Position numbers and translations under genes: made by a program. A stretch of DNA of 41,759 bases from an uncultured Porphyromonadaceae bacterium (lineage in GTDB: Bacteria > Bacteroidota > Bacteroidia > Bacteroidales > Muribaculaceae). The notes under the pieces are model-generated. The model made no database searches and was not told the DNA's origin. It saw nothing but the letters and a program-made list of their open reading frames with translations. Where the stretch lies: NCBI GenBank assembly GCA_900546365.1, contig URCF01000017.1, positions 1 to 41,759 of the forward strand. Reading direction: 5' to 3'. The first letter of the stretch is position 1; every line of letters starts with the position of its first letter. Positions 24,360-33,056 of the stretch are shown in pieces.

Positions 24360-26372
24360 TCAGATCACGCATATTGCGGTTATGGCGCCCAACAACAATG
24401 CACCCAGGAGATATATCCAAACATAGGCCTGGACATTGCCGCTCTGGAGGCCGCGGATGGCCCACGAAGCTTTGTTGGTGACGAATGCCAGTCCGTCCAT
24501 GGCACCATCAATGATGTGACGGTCAAACCATGCAATCGGGCGGCAGATGCCATTGAATATGATTTTGTGAGTGATGAACATGTAGAGCTCGTCCCAATAG
24601 AAGCGGTGGAAACACCATGTCCACAGAGCGGGGAGAGCACTGCGCATCCTGGCGGGCAGAGGGTTCTCCTTGCGATACATCACAGTGGCCAGACCGATGC
24701 CGATGATGGCGATGATGAGGCTTACCGAAGCAACGGACCAATCGAAATGGGCCATGAAATCGTAAGGCTCACCGTTCCAGCTCACGAGGTTGCCGAAGGG
24801 AATGAATCCGGCCACACAGGTGACAGCCGCAAGAATCACCAGCGGAAGGGTCATGGTCCAAGCCTGATCGTGAGGAGCATGATGTCCGGCGGGTGTCTTA
24901 TGCTCTTTCCACCAGAAAATCAGGTAGTAGAGACGGAACATATAGAATGCGGTCATACCGGCCACGAGACTCATCCAGATGTAGGCGATCCAGCTGTTGC
25001 CCATGCAGGCGGAGAGGATTTCGTCCTTGGAGAAGAATCCGGAGAACGGAATGATACCGGCGATGGCGAGACAGCCAATGAGGAATGTGATGTGGGTCAC
25101 GGGCATATATTTGCGGAGACCGTGCATCTCGGTGTAGTCATTGGAGCCTATGGCGTGGATGATGGCACCGGCGCAGAGGAACAGGAGGGCCTTGAACATG
25201 GCGTGGGTGAACATGTGGAACATCGAGGCCATGTAGCCCAACCCTTCATGAAACTCGGGGCGAGCCACACCGAGCGACACCATCATGAACGCAATCTGCG
25301 AAATGGTGGAGAACGCCAGCACGCGCTTGATGTCGATCTGCACGCAGGCCACCATAGCGGCATAGAATGCTGTCAAGGCACCCACCACAGTGATGATGTC
25401 GAGGGCGGCAGTGCTCATGAGGTAGAGCGGGAACAGACGGGCCACGAGATATACACCGGCCACAACCATGGTGGCGGCATGGATGAGGGCCGACACAGGA
25501 GTGGGGCCTTCCATGGCGTCGGGGAGCCAGATATGCAGAGGGAGCATGGCTGATTTACCCATACCACCCATGAAAATCAGCACGAGCGCCCAGGTGAGCA
25601 CCGATGCACCCATGAACATGGGAGCGGCGGAATTTTCAAAGATGTTGCGGATTCCCTCGGCGGTGGCTTCGTTCACAGCAAAGAGGTTGCCCCCCTGCCC
25701 TATTGCTGAGGAGGTGAACTCAGTGAAGTTGAAAGTACCGGTATAGAAGGAGAGGATGAGGATACCGATGAGGAAACCGAGGTCGGCGAAACGGGTTACG
25801 ATAAACGCCTTTTTGGATGCGGACACAGCCGACGGCTTGGTGTAGTAGAATCCGATGAGCAGATAGGATGAGGCACCCACAAGCTCCCAGAAGATGTACA
25901 TCTGGAAAATGTTGGTGGCCACCACCAGACCGAGCATCGAGAAGCTGAACAGAGCGAGGAAAGCGTAGAAACGCTGGAAACCGCGCTCAAACACGCCGTG
26001 ATGGTCGCGCATATAGCCGTTGCTGTAGAGATGGACCATGAAAGAGATAGTGGTGATCACCACAAGCATCAAGGCCGAAATCGGGTCGAGAAGGAAACCG
26101 ATGCGGATCACGAGATGATTGTAGAACGCCAGCCAGTCCTGGTTGAAAACAATCAGCTGCAGACGCTGTCCTGTTTCGGCATCCACAAAGTCGGGACTGC
26201 CGGAAAAGAAATATGTGAAAGCAGTGAAATAGGCAAGGAGAAGTGTCACGCCCATGCCTGCGGTGCCGAGGATTCCCGCGAGCTTATGCGACATGAACTT
26301 GCCGAGCAGACCCAGCAAGAGGAACATGAAGAGCGGGATGGCAAGAATTAATACGGGTATTGTAGCTTCCAT
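24360..26372 (-). CDS. nuoL: Complex I subunit L (distal antiporter with lateral helix)
   Basis: 670 residues. The first 500 are an antiporter module (FWELVGASSYLLIGFYY with the key glutamate, MLPLHIWLPDAMEGPTPVSALIHAATMV, KRVLAFSTISQIAFMMVSLGV). The C-terminal part is the long amphipathic lateral helix and the final anchoring helix typical of NuoL. It forms the distal end of the membrane arm. It starts 6 bases after nuoK. Long open frames on the opposite strand here are shadows of the biased codon use. Confidence 0.95.
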   Translation of the reverse strand: MEATIPVLILAIPLFMFLLLGLLGKFMSHKLAGILGTAGMGVTLLLAYFTAFTYFFSGSPDFVDAETGQRLQLIVFNQDWLAFYNHLVIRIGFLLDPISALMLVVITTISFMVHLYSNGYMRDHHGVFERGFQRFYAFLALFSFSMLGLVVATNIFQMYIFWELVGASSYLLIGFYYTKPSAVSASKKAFIVTRFADLGFLIGILILSFYTGTFNFTEFTSSAIGQGGNLFAVNEATAEGIRNIFENSAAPMFMGASVLTWALVLIFMGGMGKSAMLPLHIWLPDAMEGPTPVSALIHAATMVVAGVYLVARLFPLYLMSTAALDIITVVGALTAFYAAMVACVQIDIKRVLAFSTISQIAFMMVSLGVARPEFHEGLGYMASMFHMFTHAMFKALLFLCAGAIIHAIGSNDYTEMHGLRKYMPVTHITFLIGCLAIAGIIPFSGFFSKDEILSACMGNSWIAYIWMSLVAGMTAFYMFRLYYLIFWWKEHKTPAGHHAPHDQAWTMTLPLVILAAVTCVAGFIPFGNLVSWNGEPYDFMAHFDWSVASVSLIIAIIGIGLATVMYRKENPLPARMRSALPALWTWCFHRFYWDELYMFITHKIIFNGICRPIAWFDRHIIDGAMDGLAFVTNKASWAIRGLQSGNVQAYVWIYLLGALLLGAITAICVI

Positions 26373-26378
26373 AATGCC

Positions 26379-26690
26379 TTAATTTTTCATTTGTGTGAGG
26401 TCGTCCACCTTGATGTTTTTCACAGAGCGATAAACATTGATGATGATGGCGATGGCGATGGCAGTTTCAGCCGCCGCGATAGCGATGGCGAAGAGAGTGA
26501 AGAACATACCCTCCATCTGACCGGGGAACAAATAACGGTTAAAAACCACAAAGTTGATGTCAACGGCGTTGAGCATGAGCTCAAGCGAGATAAGCATGGC
26601 AATCATGTTGCGACGGGTGATGAATCCATACACACCGCAGCAGAACATGATAAGCGCCGGCACGAGATAATATATCAAAGTAATGTCCAT
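26379..26690 (-). CDS. nuoK: Complex I subunit K
   Basis: 103 residues, three transmembrane helices, with the two conserved membrane glutamates in LISLELMLNAVDINFV and AIAAAETAIAIAI, which take part in proton transfer in the NuoJ/K/A region. The length is exactly usual. Spacing is 5 bases to nuoJ and 6 to nuoL. Confidence 0.95.
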   Translation of the reverse strand: MDITLIYYLVPALIMFCCGVYGFITRRNMIAMLISLELMLNAVDINFVVFNRYLFPGQMEGMFFTLFAIAIAAAETAIAIAIIINVYRSVKNIKVDDLTQMKN

Positions 26691-26695
26691 ATTCC

Positions 26696-27211
26696 TTATC
26701 GTTTACGGGCAACAACCACGCCGCCGATTATACATGCGAGCAACAACACACTGATAGCCTCGAACGCGAGCAGATACTGACCTTCGCCGGTGCCCATCAT
26801 AGCCTCACCGATTTGCTTCATGGTGGGGTTGGACATCTGTGGGAGCGAAGTCAGCGCCATGCAGCAACGGCTTAACAAAGCATAGCCGGCAACAACGAGG
26901 GTGGCTATGGCAGCCACGATGCCGAGGATACGCTTCTTGGACACCAACCGTTCGCTGCTGTGGCCGGGATGCGACGTGAGCAGAATGGCAAACACGAAAA
27001 GCACCACAATGCCACCGGCATACACCGCAATCTGCACAGCGCCCAGAAACTCATAGTCGAGCTTGAAATACAGGGCGGCAGTGGCAAAGAGGGTGAACAG
27101 CAAGTAGGTGGCAGAGCGAAGGATTTTTCGCGAAGTCACGGTCAGTACCGAAAATACGATAATCGACAGAGCGATTATCAGATACATGATGATACTTCCT
27201 ACTGATTCCAT
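26696..27211 (-). CDS. nuoJ: Complex I subunit J
   Basis: 171 residues with five transmembrane helices. The conserved TM3 motif is present (FLGAVQIAVYAGGIVVLFVF), the region whose pi-bulge gates coupling in structurally known complexes. It follows nuoI by 14 bases and is tightly linked to nuoK. Confidence 0.94.
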   Translation of the reverse strand: MESVGSIIMYLIIALSIIVFSVLTVTSRKILRSATYLLFTLFATAALYFKLDYEFLGAVQIAVYAGGIVVLFVFAILLTSHPGHSSERLVSKKRILGIVAAIATLVVAGYALLSRCCMALTSLPQMSNPTMKQIGEAMMGTGEGQYLLAFEAISVLLLACIIGGVVVARKR

Positions 27212-27225
27212 ATCTTGATTAATTA

Positions 27226-27822
27226 TTATTTATCTGTTTCGGGGGCTTTGGGTTGCTGTTCGGCAGCAGCGGCTTTTTTTGCAGCGGCGGCAGCCTTGGC
27301 GGCGGCAATCTTGGCCTCGCGCTCGGCCTGAATCTTGGCGAGCTGTTCGGGAGTGAGCTCAGGTTCTGGCGGCTCGGGCAGGTAATTGAGCTTCTTCACC
27401 AGCTTGTCGCGGGTGAACACAGCCTGTTCAAAATCGTTAGAGAACTCTAGAGCGTCCTGCGGACACGAGGTGACACACAACTGGCAGAAAGTGCAGCTAC
27501 CGAGGTCGTACTGATACTTGTCGAGCTTGCGTTTTTTCTTGCCGTCGGGAGTGTCAACCATTTTGGTTGTGAGCGAAATAGTGCCGTTGGGACAGTTGCG
27601 TTCGCAGATACCGCAAGCGATACACTTGTGGTTGCCGTCAGCATCGTATTTGAGCTGAAGGATTGCGCGGAAACGCTCAGGCACATGCACTTTTTCGCGA
27701 TCTTCGGGATAGCGTTCGGTGATTTTAGGTGTCACAAACTCCTTGCCTGTGACCTGCATCCCCTTAATAAGGCTGGCTATTCCGGAACCAAGTGATGAAA
27801 AGTATTCTTTTACACTACCCAT
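27226..27822 (-). CDS. nuoI: Complex I subunit I (two 4Fe-4S ferredoxin-like) with Ala/Lys-rich tail
   Basis: 198 residues. Two 4Fe-4S motifs carry the N6a/N6b clusters: Cys67, 70, 73, 77 (CIACGICERNCP) and Cys110, 113, 116, 120 (CTFCQLCVTSCP). After about residue 148 the protein becomes a low-complexity Pro/Glu then Ala/Lys/Glu-rich extension of about 50 residues ending APETDK, beyond the conserved fold. It is the first nuo gene after the embedded atp block, only 30 bases downstream of atpG. In complexes lacking NuoEFG this subunit is the likely entry point for electrons from ferredoxin or another donor. Confidence 0.93.
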   Translation of the reverse strand: MGSVKEYFSSLGSGIASLIKGMQVTGKEFVTPKITERYPEDREKVHVPERFRAILQLKYDADGNHKCIACGICERNCPNGTISLTTKMVDTPDGKKKRKLDKYQYDLGSCTFCQLCVTSCPQDALEFSNDFEQAVFTRDKLVKKLNYLPEPPEPELTPEQLAKIQAEREAKIAAAKAAAAAKKAAAAEQQPKAPETDK

Positions 27823-27852
27823 GGGTATAATTATTTGATTTTAATATTCATG

Positions 27853-28737
27853 TTAAGACTGCACCTGACCGCCCAGAATATCGAGCAGCTCGGTGGTGAT
27901 GCTTTGCTGACGCAGCTTGTTGTACTCCAACCGGAGCTGGTCGAGCAGTTTTTTGGCATTGTCGTTGGCACTCTGCATGGCCATGACGCGGGCGGCCTGT
28001 TCGGAGGCGCGGTTTTCTGTGAACACATCCTGCATCACAGCCATCAGGAACATCGGGAGCACCGATTGGAAAATGGTGTTGGCATCGGGCTCAAAGATGT
28101 AGGGGCGCACGCTTTCTGTGACGCCGTTCTGGCTGAATGTGGAGTCCACCACCGGAATCAGCTGCTCGGCTTTGGGCCGCTGGCGGCTGACGCTCTTGAA
28201 GCTCATGTAGAGGAGGTCCACACGGTCGAGCGAACCGGAGAGGAATTTGCCGGTGAGGAGGTCAACGAAGTCGCGCACACCGTCGCCGGTGGTTTTGGAA
28301 TCGACTCCGGGCACGGACTCCACCTTGATGTTGTGTCCGGCAATTTTTCTCACGGCCTTGGTCATTTTGCCGCCGACAGGATAGATGGTGAATTCGGGGT
28401 TTGTGTCAAGCGATGCCTTGAGCTCGTTGATGCGGGCGAGGAGCTGCTTGAAGATATTCACATTGTAGGCTCCGCACAAACCGTCGTCGCTACCGAACAC
28501 CACGATGCCCACCTTGTGCACCTCCCGCGGCTCAAGCAGCGGCGAGGAGCATTGGGCGTCGGAAGTGAGAAGATTGCCAATAATCGACTCGATCTGCGTG
28601 CGAAACGGCAAAAGACGCTTCAAGCTCTGCTCAGCCTTGTGCATCTTGGCCGAGGAAATCATCTTCATGGCTCCCGTGATTTTCTCAGAGGAGGCCACTG
28701 AACCAATGCGTCCTTTAAGTTCGCGTAGTGTTGCCAT
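27853..28737 (-). CDS. atpG: ATP synthase F1 gamma subunit
   Basis: 294 residues. N-terminus TLRELKGRIGSV and the ITGAMKMISSAKM helix, plus the C-terminal QSANDNAKKLL ... EYNKLRQQSITTELLDI helix, are diagnostic of the rotating central shaft. The GSDDGLCGAYN segment of the Rossmann-like domain is present. It is the last gene of the embedded atp cluster, 10 bases after atpA and 30 bases before nuoI. Confidence 0.95.
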   Translation of the reverse strand: MATLRELKGRIGSVASSEKITGAMKMISSAKMHKAEQSLKRLLPFRTQIESIIGNLLTSDAQCSSPLLEPREVHKVGIVVFGSDDGLCGAYNVNIFKQLLARINELKASLDTNPEFTIYPVGGKMTKAVRKIAGHNIKVESVPGVDSKTTGDGVRDFVDLLTGKFLSGSLDRVDLLYMSFKSVSRQRPKAEQLIPVVDSTFSQNGVTESVRPYIFEPDANTIFQSVLPMFLMAVMQDVFTENRASEQAARVMAMQSANDNAKKLLDQLRLEYNKLRQQSITTELLDILGGQVQS

Positions 28738-28747
28738 TTAGTTGACT

Positions 28748-30322
28748 TTAATTGTATTTAGCAGCCACTTCCTGAGCGGCGGCGGTGAGTTTAGCAGTGA
28801 TGTCGTCTGTGAGCTTGCCTTCGCGGATGGGGTCAAGCACATCAGACTGATATTTGGCGTGGAGAAGCTGGAGGAACAGTTTTTCAAACTCAGCCACGGA
28901 CTCGGTGGGCACATTTTCAAGCAGACCTTTTGTGCCGCAATATATCACGGCCACCTCTTCCTCCACAGCCCAGGGATGATACTGGGGCTGGATGAGCAGA
29001 CGCTCGTTCTTGCGTCCCTTGTCGATGACGCGTGCTGTGACGGGGTCGATGTCGCCGCCGAATTTGGTGAACGATTCGAGTTCGCGGAACTGTGCCTGGT
29101 CGATTTTAAGAGTGCCGGCCACTTTCTTCATTGACTTGATCTGAGCGTTACCACCCACACGCGACACAGAGATACCCACATTGACAGCGGGACGGATGCC
29201 TCGGTTGAACAGAGCGGTTTCCAAGAATATCTGACCGTCGGTGATAGAGATCACGTTGGTGGGGATGTAGGCCGACACGTCACCGGCTTGGGTTTCGATG
29301 ATGGGGAGCGCAGTGAGCGAGCCGCCACCTTTCACCATAGGCTTGAGAGCCTCGGGGAGGTCGTTCATTTGCGAAGCCACTTCCTGATTGTCAATGATTT
29401 TTGCAGCACGCTCGAGCAAACGGGAGTGGAGATAGAAGATGTCACCGGGATAGGCTTCACGGCCGGAGGGGCGCTTGAGGATAAGCGAGATTTCGCGGTA
29501 TGCGACAGCCTGCTTGGAGAGGTCGTCGTAAACAATGAGGGCATCGCGGCCTGAGTCGCGGAAATATTCACCGATGGCCACGCCGGCAAAGGGAGAATAG
29601 TAGCGCATGGAGGCGGAGTCGGCGGCAGTAGCAGCCACCACAACGGTGTAGTCCATGGCGCCGTGCTGGCGGAGAGTTTCCACAATGGCAGCCACTGAGG
29701 AAGCTTTCTGACCGATGGCCACATAGATGCAATATACTGGCTTTCCGGCCTCGTAGTTGGCACGCTGGTTGATGATGGTGTCGATGGCGATGGCGGTTTT
29801 ACCGATCTGACGGTCGCCGATGATAAGCTCACGCTGACCACGGCCTATGGGCACCATGGAGTCGATGGCCTTTATGCCGGTTTGGAGCGGCTGCTTCACA
29901 GGCTGACGGTAGATGACACCGGGAGCCTTGCGCTCGAGGGGGAGACGGATGAGCTTGCCGGAGATGGGGCCGCGGCCGTCGATAGGCTCGCCAAGCACGT
30001 TGATGACGCGCCCCAGCAGCCCTTCACCCACGGGGATAGAGGCGATTTCACCGGTGCGGCGCACCGACATGTTTTCAGTGACCTTGTCAACATTGTTGAG
30101 CAGAATAACGCCGACATTGCTTTCCTCAAGGTTGAGGGCCACACCTTTGACGCCGTTTTCAAACTCCACAAGCTCATTGGCACAAACATTGTCGAGGCCA
30201 TACACATGAGCCACGCCGTCACCGACTTCGAGCACGGTGCCGGTTTCCTCGAAAGCCACTTTGGAGTTGACTTTTTCGAGTTGTTGTTTTAATATTTCGG
30301 ATATCTCGCTGGGGTTGATCAT
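28748..30322 (-). CDS. atpA: ATP synthase F1 alpha subunit
   Basis: 524 residues. The non-catalytic nucleotide site has P-loop GDRQIGKT (Lys175); the position usually Thr in GDRQTGKT is Ile here. Other family landmarks are VGDGVAHVYGL, the visual signature PAVNVGISVSRVGG and the regulatory-helix end KLTDDITAKLTAAAQE. It is in the usual order between atpH (8 bases upstream) and atpG (10 bases downstream). Confidence 0.96.
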   Translation of the reverse strand: MINPSEISEILKQQLEKVNSKVAFEETGTVLEVGDGVAHVYGLDNVCANELVEFENGVKGVALNLEESNVGVILLNNVDKVTENMSVRRTGEIASIPVGEGLLGRVINVLGEPIDGRGPISGKLIRLPLERKAPGVIYRQPVKQPLQTGIKAIDSMVPIGRGQRELIIGDRQIGKTAIAIDTIINQRANYEAGKPVYCIYVAIGQKASSVAAIVETLRQHGAMDYTVVVAATAADSASMRYYSPFAGVAIGEYFRDSGRDALIVYDDLSKQAVAYREISLILKRPSGREAYPGDIFYLHSRLLERAAKIIDNQEVASQMNDLPEALKPMVKGGGSLTALPIIETQAGDVSAYIPTNVISITDGQIFLETALFNRGIRPAVNVGISVSRVGGNAQIKSMKKVAGTLKIDQAQFRELESFTKFGGDIDPVTARVIDKGRKNERLLIQPQYHPWAVEEEVAVIYCGTKGLLENVPTESVAEFEKLFLQLLHAKYQSDVLDPIREGKLTDDITAKLTAAAQEVAAKYN

Positions 30323-30330
30323 TGAGTATG

Positions 30331-30873
30331 CTATTTACTTAAAAGGTTGAGTCGCAATTGCTTTAATTCATTACTGATAGAGGCATCGAGAAGTTCGTTG
30401 CCTACGCTGACGGTGAATCCGCCAATGAGCGAGGGGTCCACAGAGGCAGTGTATTCCATAGAGCCGCCTTTGAGATGACGCTCGATGAGGGCGCGGAGAC
30501 GCTTCTCCTCGTCGGGATTCATTCTGTAGGCGGACACAACATTGACCTTGTAGATGTTGTGCATCTTGCGATAGATGTCGGTAAAAGCGAGAGCACATGC
30601 AAGGGCGATGTCAAGACGCTTGTTTTGAGCAAGGAGCTTGAAAAAGTCGAGCAACACGGGCATCTTGGCAGCATCGGCAGCGGTGGTGAGGAGGCTGATT
30701 TTGTCAGCGTCGCCCACGTATGGGTTGGCCATCACCTGCTTCAGCTGCGGCTGAGCGGCAAAGTTGCGCTCCATGGTGTTCATGCAGTCATAAACCTTGG
30801 CGTCAACGCCATGCTCCTTTGCAACAGCGTAGAGCGCCTTGGCATATCGTCGTGGGATTAAACCTTCGTTCAT
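30331..30873 (-). CDS. atpH: ATP synthase F1 delta subunit
   Basis: 180 residues: N-terminal helical bundle (RRYAKALYAVAKEHG) and the conserved C-terminal segment with VDPSLIGGFTVSVGNELLDASISNEL. It attaches the peripheral stalk to the top of F1. It is placed between atpF (14 bases upstream) and atpA, the usual order. Confidence 0.94.
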   Translation of the reverse strand: MNEGLIPRRYAKALYAVAKEHGVDAKVYDCMNTMERNFAAQPQLKQVMANPYVGDADKISLLTTAADAAKMPVLLDFFKLLAQNKRLDIALACALAFTDIYRKMHNIYKVNVVSAYRMNPDEEKRLRALIERHLKGGSMEYTASVDPSLIGGFTVSVGNELLDASISNELKQLRLNLLSK

Positions 30874-30887
30874 TGCGGTGGCGTAGA

Positions 30888-31385
30888 TTAATTCTGTTTG
30901 TCCATATCGTCAAGCAGGGTAGAGACTAATCGCTGCTGAGCCTTCTCGTCGCGGAGTTCGTCGCGCACCACCTTGGTGGCGATGTCAAGAGCAAAAGCGC
31001 TCACCTCGTTGCGGAATTGCTGCTGTGCTTCTTTTCGTTCCTGCTCAATCGACACCTTAGCGGCATCCATCACCTTTTTAGCTTCGCCTTGAGCTGCGAC
31101 ACGAGCTTCTTCGATGATTTGAGTTTTCATCTTGTCGGCTTCGCGTAGCATGTCGGCTTGCTGGCGACGGGCGTCGGCAATGTATTTATCGGCCTGCTCG
31201 CGGGCGTGCTCCATCTGCTCTTTGGCATTCTGAGCATATTCCACGCCTTTGTCAATCAGGTCGGCACGGCTCTCGACACCCTTGATGATGATGGGCCATC
31301 CCCATTTGTAGAGCACAAACAGAAGGATGATAACGCCCACAAACATCCAGAATATGAGGCCGAAATCAGGTGTGAAGAGTTCCAT
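30888..31385 (-). CDS. atpF: ATP synthase Fo subunit b (peripheral stalk)
   Basis: 165 residues: one N-terminal transmembrane helix (about residues 8-27, FGLIFWMFVGVIILLFVLY) followed by a long charged coiled coil rich in Ala/Glu/Lys/Gln. A single b gene implies a b2 homodimer stalk. Located 31 bases after atpE. Confidence 0.95.
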   Translation of the reverse strand: MELFTPDFGLIFWMFVGVIILLFVLYKWGWPIIIKGVESRADLIDKGVEYAQNAKEQMEHAREQADKYIADARRQQADMLREADKMKTQIIEEARVAAQGEAKKVMDAAKVSIEQERKEAQQQFRNEVSAFALDIATKVVRDELRDEKAQQRLVSTLLDDMDKQN

Positions 31386-31416
31386 AAGGAATCAGGGGGT
31401 GTTAAAAATATTCAGA

Positions 31417-31662
31417 TTATACGAACATCGAGAGCACGCACACAATCACAGCGAAGAGTGCCACACCTTCCACGAGGGCGGCAATCACGATCATGTTGCT
31501 TCGGATATCACCTGCGGATTCGGGCTGACGGGCAATAGCTTCCATGGCTGCGGCACCGATCTTGCCGATACCTATACCTGCGCCGATGGCTGCGATGGCT
31601 GCGCCGATGCAAGCGCCGATACCAAGAGTTCCTTCAATAGCTGCTAAAATCATTGATAACAT
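31417..31662 (-). CDS. atpE: ATP synthase Fo subunit c (rotor ring)
   Basis: 81 residues in two transmembrane helices joined by the ARQPES loop. The ion-carrying carboxylate is Glu65 in ALVEGVALF. Helix 1 has the GxGxGxG packing motif (GAGIGIGKIG) but no Gln at the position that is Gln32 in the Na+-type ring of Ilyobacter, and helix 2 lacks the ES(T) sodium ligands, so H+ is the likelier coupling ion. A start at the fourth codon (Met4) is also possible. Confidence 0.95.
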   Translation of the reverse strand: MLSMILAAIEGTLGIGACIGAAIAAIGAGIGIGKIGAAAMEAIARQPESAGDIRSNMIVIAALVEGVALFAVIVCVLSMFV

Positions 31663-31696
31663 AATGTTGAAATTTTTAATGGTTTATTTTTTGTTG

Positions 31697-32812
31697 TTAT
31701 TTACTTGTTTGGGGTGCTGCTGCGGGGTGTGCGGTTTCTTCTTCCTTGTGATGCTCATGCTCCTGTCCGAAAGATATGAAGATGGTGGAGAGCATAGTGA
31801 ACACATAGGCCTGAATGAAGCTCACGAGCACATCAATGAGCAGCATGAACACAGAGAAGATGACCGACACAACGGTTGTGGCACCGGTGACAACGGGCCC
31901 CATGGCGGCAAAGATGAATATGAGGAGGGTGAGCACTATCACAATCATGTGGCCACCCATCATGTTGGCAAACAGACGCACAGTGAGCGCGGCAGGTTTG
32001 GTGAACATGCCGAAAATCTCGATGGCGGGCATGATGGGGATGGGGAATTTGAGCCACAGCGGCACATCGGGCCAGAGAATTTCTTTCCAATAGTGCTTGG
32101 TGCCAAAGAGGTTGGTGGCGAAGAATGTGAATATGGAGAGCACCAGGGTGACGGCGATGTTGCCGGTGAGGTTGGCACCTCCGGGAAACACCACAATCAG
32201 TCCCAGCAGATTGAGATACAGAATGAGGAAGAAAACTGTGAGCAGATAGGGGGCGAACTTCTGCGAGCGATCCTTGAGGGTGGGTTTGATGACACCGTCG
32301 TAGATGAAGGTGATGAGACTCTCGATGACACCCACCATGCGGCGCGGAGCCTTATGCCCCATGCGCTTGTGCCAGCGGGCCACAGCGAGCACGCTCCAGA
32401 TCACAAGAATCATGGCGATGAACAGGCCGCACACATTTTTGGTGATGGAGATGTCGAAAGGCTTGTATTCCGAGCCGTCGGGCATCACCTGCACCACTTT
32501 GCCCTTGTATTTGCTGTCGTGTCCGGCGATTTTGAACACGGCGTCTCCATCCTTGTACTCCTTGCCGTCGGAAATTTTCGACGACATGAAGCAGTGCACA
32601 CCGTCTTTGCCGAAGAGAATCACCGGCAGCGGTATGCGCTTGTGATGATTGAAGGGCACTTCCCAGCCATAGCCGTCGCCAAGGTGCTCAAAAATAATCT
32701 CCTTGGGATTGAGAGCCTTGTCGGAGCTGTCGTCATGACCGGATGCGGAAGCATTGACCGGAGCAAAGAGCACCGACACAATCATCAGCAGAGTGAGAAT
32801 GGTTGTTTTCAT
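31697..32812 (-). CDS. atpB: ATP synthase Fo subunit a with signal-like N-terminus and periplasmic extension
   Basis: 371 residues from the ATG at 32810-32812; the frame runs further upstream, but that part overlaps atpC and reads as non-homologous. Residues 1-22 resemble a cleavable signal (ILTLLMIVSVLFA ... NASA), followed by about 100 residues of extramembrane sequence before the helices, a pattern common in Bacteroidota AtpB. The essential arginine is Arg279 in ALTVRLFANMMGGH. The C-terminal tail is rich in His/Glu (EHEHHKEEE). It follows atpC by 7 bases; no atpI gene is present. Confidence 0.93.
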   Translation of the reverse strand: MKTTILTLLMIVSVLFAPVNASASGHDDSSDKALNPKEIIFEHLGDGYGWEVPFNHHKRIPLPVILFGKDGVHCFMSSKISDGKEYKDGDAVFKIAGHDSKYKGKVVQVMPDGSEYKPFDISITKNVCGLFIAMILVIWSVLAVARWHKRMGHKAPRRMVGVIESLITFIYDGVIKPTLKDRSQKFAPYLLTVFFLILYLNLLGLIVVFPGGANLTGNIAVTLVLSIFTFFATNLFGTKHYWKEILWPDVPLWLKFPIPIMPAIEIFGMFTKPAALTVRLFANMMGGHMIVIVLTLLIFIFAAMGPVVTGATTVVSVIFSVFMLLIDVLVSFIQAYVFTMLSTIFISFGQEHEHHKEEETAHPAAAPQTSK

Positions 32813-32819
32813 ACTCAAA

Positions 32820-33053
32820 TCAATAAATGCACACAGACACGACATTATTGTCCACATCGACAAGTCCACCGCTGACGGGTATCTCCGCCTGCTCACCGTT
32901 GTGCTCATAGCGCACAACTCCGGGCACGAGGGTTGACACGAGCGAAGCGTGGTTGCGCAGCACTGTGAACTGCCCTTTGGCGCCGGGGAGGTTTACCAGA
33001 GTCACCTCGCCTTGAAACAGAATGTCCTCAGCCGATATAATCTTTAGTGTCAT
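32820..33053 (-). CDS. atpC: ATP synthase F1 epsilon subunit, short form without C-terminal helices
   Basis: 77 residues covering only the N-terminal beta-sandwich (LKIISAEDILFQGEVTLVNLP, GQFTVLRNHASLVSTL, VSGGLVDVDNNVVSV). The helical C-terminal domain found in about 135-residue homologues, which can inhibit ATP hydrolysis, is missing. The stop is natural because atpB starts 7 bases later. It couples gamma to the c-ring. The gene lies 3 bases after atpD. Confidence 0.92.
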   Translation of the reverse strand: MTLKIISAEDILFQGEVTLVNLPGAKGQFTVLRNHASLVSTLVPGVVRYEHNGEQAEIPVSGGLVDVDNNVVSVCIY

Positions 33054-33056
33054 GCG

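Noticed and set aside
24084..25553. 489-codon open frame on the plus strand opposite nuoL and nuoM
   Set aside because: Its residues are dominated by His/Glu/Gly/Thr with no family motif, and it lies wholly antisense to nuoM/nuoL, which have clear conserved motifs. It arises from codon bias.
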